A stretch of 64,000 nt of DNA from Sporothrix humicola. Lineage: Eukaryota; Ascomycota; Sordariomycetes; Ophiostomatales; Ophiostomataceae. The DNA lies in assembly GCA_021396245.1 (NCBI GenBank), contig WNYE01000036.1, positions 62,001-126,000 of the forward strand, written 5' to 3'. The notes below the pieces were generated by a model that had not been told where the DNA came from, did not search any database, and was given only the letters and a program-made list of their open reading frames with translations. This document shows positions 57,301 to 64,000 of the stretch, in pieces (position 1 is the first letter of the stretch; the number at the start of each line of letters is the position of its first letter). A program made the position numbers and the translations under genes.

Positions 57301-60300
57301 GCAAGCATAGTAAAATGCTGTTACAGAGCTACGACAGAACGCCAAAGTAGCTCGTGAAGCGTTGGGGACCGGCCCAGATCTATTGCCTGGCGAAGGATTG
57401 CATCCGAAGGGAATGGAGAGAGAGAAGGGGTTAGTCGAAAAAGCATCTCGGCGTCAGTTCGACGTCAGGGAGAGAGCTCTTTGATTTTGGAAACCTCGAG
57501 CGTGATGGCATTACTGTTGGCTGCCTCAACAGGATGGCCACTTCCGCGAGCGCTTCATGTTCTAGCATCCCGGCTTCTCCGACAAATCTGGCGGTATATG
57601 CAACCTCGATAAAGTGTAAACACGTCGTATTGCGAATGGGGGGCAAACTGCTTAGGCACCCGGACTTCGTCCACGGCACATGCCCATTGATGGCGTCTTT
57701 ATGTGGACACACTATTCTCGTGTTGGTGATCGCCGATGCCTGACTAACAGCCCTCCCAGGAAAACAAGGTTGGGCCCAAGTTCTCTTGTCCAGGGACCTT
57801 CAAGAGGCCTTTCTCTATAGATTGACGGGACGCACTGAGCAGCTTCTGGCGAGAGAGAGACTGACCGTTTCCTGATACCAAAGGGGACGACGGGGAGGTG
57901 CCGCAAAGCGCGGTGGGTAGGGAGAGGGAGGGGCGTGCAAGATGTGAGTTGGTGGGTAGGAGAAGATGTGTGGGTATGGAGACACCCTTTTTGGGCGGCA
58001 AGCCCAGACTTGGCTCCTAATATTGGACGCGAGGTTGGTTGCCGTTCGAACGAACATCACGAGTGACCATTTTTCTTTGTCCATCACACCCGGAAGCATA
58101 TCCAAATTCAATCATTGCTGGATTCGGTGTTATAAGCTCCTTAGAAGCTCGGCGATGTCCTCACTCTTAGTCAGTCAAGCAAATAGTCAGTCTATGACAG
58201 CCGCCGGTCTGTTCCTCTTCAGCTCTTGGTGGCCCTTCTCTTGCCTCCTTTCCCTTTCTGGTCTTTGAGCGTGGAGAAGCGACAGCAGTGTTGCCCTCAG
58301 ATCTCTCTTGGACAGTTTAAATAGCGTCCTGCAAGTAAAAGCAAGGACCCTCTTATTCGGTGAAGAAAGTAAAAGCCAGGCACCATTGAGGGCCTCCAAG
58401 ATACAGAGATCCAACGGAGGGGAACGCCTCTATTTGCTTTTTGTCGTTTTCGTTGTTTTTGTTGCCTTTCCCCTTTTCGCCCTGCATTTTACCGTTTTCA
58501 GGGAGGATGCCCGTTAGGGTGTGGAAGAGACGGCGCCTATTTTCCACGCTTCAACCGTTTTGATGTTTATTTCTGTGCTTGTTAGCGCCCATAGCTCACT
58601 TGTTAGTCGGAGGCCACATCAATATGGACTTACCTTCTCGCAGCTTTCACTCGCCGAAAACATGCACACTCCTCGTCAACGTTCCAGTGAGCGCCAGCTT
58701 CAAGCCAATGATGCATCCCGGAGATTGAGGCATCCCAGCACGCTTGCCAAGAGGGTTTAGTGACAGCCCATACCGAGACGTTCGGTATTTTTGGTTTTGC
58801 GTCCCTGAAGCGAGCTTTTTGTCCGGAGAATGCGGCAAGGGTGCTGCATCGGAAGACCGATCTGTTGACTTTGGACTAGGCGAGCAGGGCTGGCATGACT
58901 TTTTCGTCTTCCTCGCCTGTTTGCCTCTTCTTTCATTCCGTTTTCGTGGGGAGGGCAAGGAAGATTTTATGACAGAAATGCACCGTCATACCGTGCAGGG
59001 ATGTTGGGTTTTTGGGGACCGGGACCGGCAGAGACCGAAAACCAAGGGCCGGGTCCAATACATTGTGCATAAACAGATGTTTAGTCGTATTGCTTTCCGG
59101 TCAGGCTTGAAAGGCAAAGTTGCGAGAAGGAGAGGCCTCCACAGTTTTGGTGTCGACTGGAGGCGAGAAAGCGGGTGGCGGAAGACGGAGGACGGGAGTG
59201 AAGAACTAGCAGACGGCAAGTTAGAGTTGAAAGGCAAACGGTCTGATCGCTAACAAGAACTTGATGAAAGGTATTCAAATTTCACAAGTTTGGCTCGTAA
59301 CTGACTAACCTCGTATTTCTGTTCCGAGGGGAGACCATGACGGAGAGTGGCAGCGGTCCATGAAGCGAGAGTGCGACCAACAGACAGACCAACGGAAGAC
59401 GGTGGGCACGGGTGTGTGAGACACATAACTGCTATTCGTGTTGGACGCCGAGTTTTCATGGAGCAAATGCAGCTTGTGTGAAGAAAACAGAGGTCGAAGG
59501 AATAGGGGAAGGGCATTCTGATGAGACATCCAGGGACCAACATGCCCTCGCCAAATTTGCAGAGAAACGGCAAGAGCGTTTCATTACGAGAACAGCAAGT
59601 GCAGGACGAACAATTGGGCGGCGCCGCGTCGTTCCTGCCACTTGCATCTGCTGCAATGTGCATCACAAACTGTGTGCTTGCAGATTACAATAGTCAACAG
59701 CGACCAGAGGGCGTGCATGCAGCTTCCTATATTGTACGTAAACAAACGGCTGTTCTGAGCTTGGTTTCTTTCGTAGCTTCCTCGCCAAGTTCGCAGCCTT
59801 GTGGTTTCTTTCCTAATTCAGACTCTCTGTCGCTTTTCACATACTTCCCAGTGCTTTTTCTCGCGATGTCTCGTCCTTCACACACCGAGTCAAGGGCGGG
59901 TTTATGGGGCAGGCTACGGTCCAGGCCTCGTCCGCCAAGTCCGTCATGCTCCGCCCGCATTATTACGTCTCCCTTGCCCGTTTTTTTTTCTTGTTTATTT
60001 GTCTCTGGACGGGACGCTTGGACGGCCGCTCCGGTGTGGGTCGCGCCTTCCTGGTTCTCTGAGGACATGAAGATTCCTAGACATTGAACGAAGAAAAGAA
60101 AATGTAAAACCAAAACGGAAAGCGCAAGGGGCGATCTAGTGAGACATTTGAGGCAGCTACGCAAAAGGGGAAAGAACTATGGAGCAGTAAATCAGAAGTA
60201 TCAAAAATATGACGAGTAAGAAACGGCGTTGAAAATAAGAAAACAAATAAAACAAAGCAGAATAAAACACAAAAAGAAAGCAGCATAGTTCGGCTCACGA

Positions 60301-63300
60301 TCCGAAAGCAGGAATGCGGCAGCTGCAGAACGCATTGAAGAAGCAGGTTGCCATGAGGTGGCAAAAAACAACTGCTTGAAGAGTTGATGTATCAGAATGC
60401 AGCAAAATTACAACATTTTACATGAGGGTTGAGGGGCAAAGCAAGGAGGAGTGGGCGCTTCCTCTCCATTTCGTTGCAGTGTGTTTCTTTCATCAAGTCT
60501 ATGAATTCATATCACAACACTCCATAGAAGTGGATTTACTGCACCAACCTTTTGATTTTGAGATTGTGAGTTTTGCCTGTTGGCACCTTCCTCCCTTTCC
60601 ACGCGACTCTAACAATCTCCGTCCAATCTCTTCATTATGGCCATAGTGAGCGAAATCTAGTCCTAATTATTGACGGCATATCCACTCTGAAAACCTTGAT
60701 ACCTTGCTTCTCTCTTCGTACCTTTGCATGCTCTCGAGCATTGCTCGCTTGATTATGCCCAGTCCGCACGTCTGCACGTCTCTCCTACATAATAGCTTAC
60801 TACTATTCAACAAAACAAAAGATGCAGGTAGACGGCAAGTAAAGTGAGCACACGGTAAGGGATGAGGCCCGTCCAAGACCACATTCCCTAATATGGTACT
60901 CGGGGTGTCCGTCACCATACTCGCGTAAGTAAATACCCCGTTCTTCAAAATATCCCCATAATGTCTTCTGTACTCCATACACAAACAGTCCATACCTTTT
61001 AAGGGTGCCACTCGCCTGGTGAGGCTGGCATGACGGAATTATCCTTGAGAGTGCATCATATTCCGATCGAGAAGGGAGCCCCAAAGGCTGCCCTAGTACG
61101 ACGGCTTTGCCTCTTCTGTCGACTCCATCTCCAATAAAAAGCCTCTTCACTCCATCAGACCGGTCAAAGCGAGCGGTGGGCAACGCCTCATCGCGGACTT
61201 TGCCTGTTAAAGAGAAGCACTTGCTCAAATCGAGCTGTTCGGGCGACACCTCCTTCCTACGCAGCTGATTTGTTCAAGATCAAGATATATGTGCACTTTT
61301 GACGCCTTTTCGGCAGGAAAGACCAATTAAACGGTGACTCGATGATGGCGGCACCCTCCGTGTCCCCTTCGGTGACTTTTGAATTAGGAGCAATAGCGTA
61401 TACCCACATCCGCCTCCAACAAATCAAGAAAAAGAAAGCCGTGGCTTGCCGCCTGTTGGGGCCGTCAATGCTACGATTCACGGCACTACCAACACTGAAG
61501 AGAAAAAGAAAACAAAACTCCACCAAAAAGGAAATCACACATCGTGCACTAACGACAAAAGTACGCTTCAGAGGTTGGGATATTGAGATGCGCCCTTCTG
61601 AGTGGTTCACTAGTTTGTTGTTGGCGACAGACATCTTGCAAGAAAACATCCACTCACACTGAAAAAGAAAACGGCCAGCACGCGGCCCCACTGTCTTGGC
61701 TTTTTTTATGTCTCTCATTTTGTTTCTTTTTTCCCTTTCCCTTCATTTTCGCTGCGTTTTTCTTTTCTTTTGGCACTCGCCTGCATGTCAGACAACACAC
61801 CATAGCACCACAAAATCTACACAGTAAAAACTAAAAACTCTCCACCTGCATACGACAGGCCTAGCGTGCATGCAAAATGAGGAAAAGCAACCAAAAAGGA
61901 GGATTTCGAGTGGCTTTTCCACAATTATTTACTGGATGATTTGAGGGTGAGGAGCTATCGGAGCTTGGGTTCAGCTCGTCCTGCCACACCTTTTTTTGCA
62001 CTGTGGATGTCGCTGTCGCTTGGGAAGTGGGATGCGGCGGGTAGCGTTGCATTTTCCACCGGCCGACGGGACCGAAAGAAGGGGAACCGAAAGGGAGGGT
62101 TGGCGGTTGGCGATTTTCACTTCACAAAAACAGCTGACCAACCACCGGCCGGAGCTGATGGTCTCTGAAGCGATTTTGGAACAACGACCGTTCCCACTTA
62201 CACGGGAGTGTGCATATTAAACGGTTTCTTTTTTTCAATCGTCTTCTTTAACCACACACACACACGCACACACACACAAAGAGTGGTGTGGGAGAGAGAG
62301 CGAAAGAAAACTGGCATTAAACGTCACTAGGTGGTAATGAGAAACAAAGAGCTGAACTTCCGAAAGGCTGTATGTCTGACCCAATACGAGATGATATACT
62401 GCTCAACCCTATGAATGCAACTGTTTGTACGAGACATGCGTCGTCCTGCATGACTCCCCTTTTTTCATGAGCCCACCTGCAGCATCAATATTCATCAAAA
62501 GGCTCTCGTTGAGCTATCACAAAATAAACACGCCCCGCCCCGCGAGGCCCAGAAGGCCAGAGACTGGTGGCAAAATCCAAGGACAAAATGAACTTGGACT
62601 TGAATGGAGGTAGACAAAAGAGGCAATCGCAGAATAGTATATGAGATACATCACAAATGGAAACGAAAGAGGCAAGGGCTCCAGACATGAACGAATTCAT
62701 AAGCTCGTACGGGTAGGATCCAGCGCTGTGTACATTGTAGATGGAGTTACCACAGAATTTATTAGCCCGTAGCATTGTTATTGTGCACTTAGCGTCCGTC
62801 CTCCGTTTCGTGATTTGTGACAGATCAAAAAAATCAGCACGAGGGATAACATGGCAAGTTGGGGCAAAGACACTTTTGGCAGTTTCTGTCTCGCCACTTC
62901 TTGAGACGTACTTCATGCCTCTGTTGATGGATTGCTGACGAGTCAATCGTCGACACACTTCAGCATGCCTCAACAAAACAGACAGTACATTGATGAACTT
63001 TAAAAAAGTGCGACGTACGTAAGGAGGCCTGCCACGCCAGCCACGCGAATGCAAATAAATGTACAATACGAACCACGAACCGGCATCTCGTTCGTTTTCA
63101 GCTGCAGTGTGAGGTGTTCATGCAGAAAATGTCCCGTCTCCTTTTCTCCTTTTGTCATTCTTTCACTGCATATGACAACGCCCCCTTCTTGTCTTGCATC
63201 ACCCATCCACGTATCTCTTCGTAGCATTGAAAGGGAGCAGATCTATCATTTCCTCTTTGGAGTTGTCGTGGTTGCCACGACCTGTCATGGTTGTCAGTTT

Positions 63301-63656
63301 TATGAACTCTACGGGCAGCCGTTCGTGAATAGACCAATCATTATGTCGTCTGGGCATGTAGAAACTCGGTTTCGAAACGAGGCGTGCGACTCGCGTGCAG
63401 CCTTTTTGTCTCTCATGTCCTCTTGTCTCTGTTCCCCTATTTTCATTTCCTGGTTCTCAACAACACCTTGCATCATCCAACGGCCGGGGTCGGCAGACTC
63501 TTTCCTAATCGAGGTTGTTCAGCAGGCTTGCGCCAACATCGAGAGCTCAAAAAATACAACCAAACAACGAAGAAAAAAAAAGTGCATCGTGAACACGCCC
63601 ACTTAGGATCGCCCGACGGGCCTGGCGCCAACAACTTGCAACAGCAAGGACAGCAA
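54355..63656. other. Gene-empty tract of 9.3 kb
   Basis: No supported gene. About 54,360-54,860 is T-rich on the plus strand (3' flank of the transferase gene). The rest has overlapping short frames. Some minus-strand frames (56,292-56,474; 57,431-57,712; 60,803-61,249; 62,485-63,066) have less biased composition, but no domain, ATG context or splicing support was found. A CA dinucleotide run lies near 62,253-62,278. Confidence 0.5.
62253..62278. repeat. (CA)n microsatellite
   Basis: A CA run of about 26 bases, interrupted once by CGCA. Confidence 0.85.
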
Positions 63657-63745
63657 GGACTGTTGGTCTAGTGGTATGATTCTCGCTTAGGGATTTACCC
63701 TGAGCAGCTTGCGAGAGGTCCCGTGTTCGATCCACGGACAGTCCC
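63657..63745 (+). tRNA. tRNA-Pro(AGG) with 17-base intron
   Basis: The acceptor strand GGACTGT (63,657-63,663) pairs with ACAGTCC (63,738-63,744), with discriminator C63745. The A box is GGTCTAGTGGTATG and the B box GTTCGATCC. The anticodon stem CTCGC/GCGAG holds the loop TTAGGGT, with anticodon AGG at 63,689-63,691. A 17-base intron (63,693-63,709) follows the base 3' to the anticodon, the canonical position 37/38. The intron base CCCTGAG pairs with CTTAGGG around the anticodon. Confidence 0.97.
63693..63709 (+). other. tRNA-Pro intron
   Basis: A seventeen-base intron at canonical position 37/38. Bases 63,698-63,704 pair with 63,686-63,692 to form a seven-pair helix closed by a five-base ATTTA loop. 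This is the anticodon-intron helix expected for recognition by the tRNA splicing endonuclease. Confidence 0.9.
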
Positions 63746-63749
63746 CAAC

Positions 63750-63754
63750 TTTTT
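63750..63754 (+). terminator. Pol III terminator of tRNA-Pro
   Basis: Five T residues start 5 bases after the tRNA, matching a minimal Pol III stop. Confidence 0.8.
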
Positions 63755-64000
63755 GAGGCTTTTTGCCAACCTCGCGATGTTCAGCTCCGTCTTTTTTGTC
63801 ACTGATCCCTTTTAGGAAAGACGTGGGTCCTGCAAAACGGGTAGGAGCTCTGGAGCTCTGGCCAATCAGATTACACGCCGTTTTAGCGTCCTTTCTCAAC
63901 CTCATCATCCTCACCAAACACCTAAAATGGCAACAACGGATGAAAACGTGTTTTGTGTGTCAACGCCTTCTCTGAAATATTTCATCTGGTGCAAAATATA
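63755..64000. other. 3' edge of window, no gene seen
   Basis: No supported feature after the tRNA terminator. Confidence 0.6.

Noticed and set aside
60803..61249. 148-codon minus-strand frame with fairly balanced composition
   Set aside because: It begins with GTG rather than ATG, has no domain or splice context, and does not connect in frame to the neighbouring minus-strand frame at 61,257-61,718.
62485..63066. 193-codon minus-strand frame
   Set aside because: Longest frame of the last tract, but it has no recognisable family and no promoter or splice context; kept only as unsupported.
1..64000. Transposons, CRISPR arrays, rRNA genes, telomere repeats, secondary-metabolite cluster
   Set aside because: No transposase or reverse-transcriptase motifs, no long terminal or inverted repeats, no 5S-like or large rRNA sequence, no TTAGGG arrays and no synthase genes were found by reading both strands.

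Overview
The window is nuclear DNA of a filamentous ascomycete, most likely a sordariomycete. The reasons are short introns (about 50-180 bases) with GTATGT/GTAAGT-type donors, CTAAC-type branch sites and CAG/TAG acceptors; GC-rich open frames inside AC/CT-rich flanks; an intron-bearing tRNA-Pro; and a fungal gene set (Kgd4/YmS-T, MAPEG glutathione transferase, DHA1-type MFS transporter, fungal-type O-GlcNAc transferase). Genus and species cannot be read from the sequence. Exon boundaries were inferred by eye from splice consensus and reading-frame continuity.

Layout. 1-3.1 kb: tRNA-Arg(ACG), an AT-rich stretch, and an F-box-like gene on the minus strand whose frame is otherwise continuous but holds three in-frame TAG codons. 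4.4-4.8 kb: KGD4/MRPS36-like mitochondrial protein (-). 4.8-16.8 kb: almost 12 kb with no convincing gene, carrying simple repeats and a purine-to-pyrimidine strand switch near 14 kb, then a conserved fungal protein of unknown role (+, 16.8-18.8 kb). 19.6-21.2 kb: polynucleotide kinase 3'-phosphatase (-). 23.4-25.3 kb: MFS multidrug transporter (+) with a 17-base exon. 28.4-29.8 kb: Tra2-like RRM/RGG splicing factor (-). 30.9-32.8 kb: family X DNA polymerase (+). 34.4-35.3 kb: MGST3-like MAPEG protein (+). 36.4-39.0 kb: SEC23 (+). 39.7-40.6 kb: ribosomal protein uL11/RPL12 (+). 40.6-49.1 kb: gene-empty. 49.1-54.4 kb: a 1,758-residue O-GlcNAc transferase-like gene with no intron (+). 54.4-63.6 kb: gene-empty. 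63.66 kb: tRNA-Pro(AGG) with a 17-base intron.

The protein genes are mostly unrelated housekeeping functions (translation, COPII secretion, splicing, TCA-cycle enzyme assembly, DNA end repair). Two belong to DNA break repair (PNKP and Pol X). I see no secondary-metabolite cluster, intact transposon, CRISPR array or viral gene. The most notable observation is the F-box gene with three UAG codons and an intact downstream frame. This fits either RIP-type pseudogenisation or a gene that depends on stage-specific A-to-I mRNA editing. Others are the micro-exons, heptamer-period repeat arrays, a Tra2 gene with two coding 3' ends, and three long gene-empty tracts.
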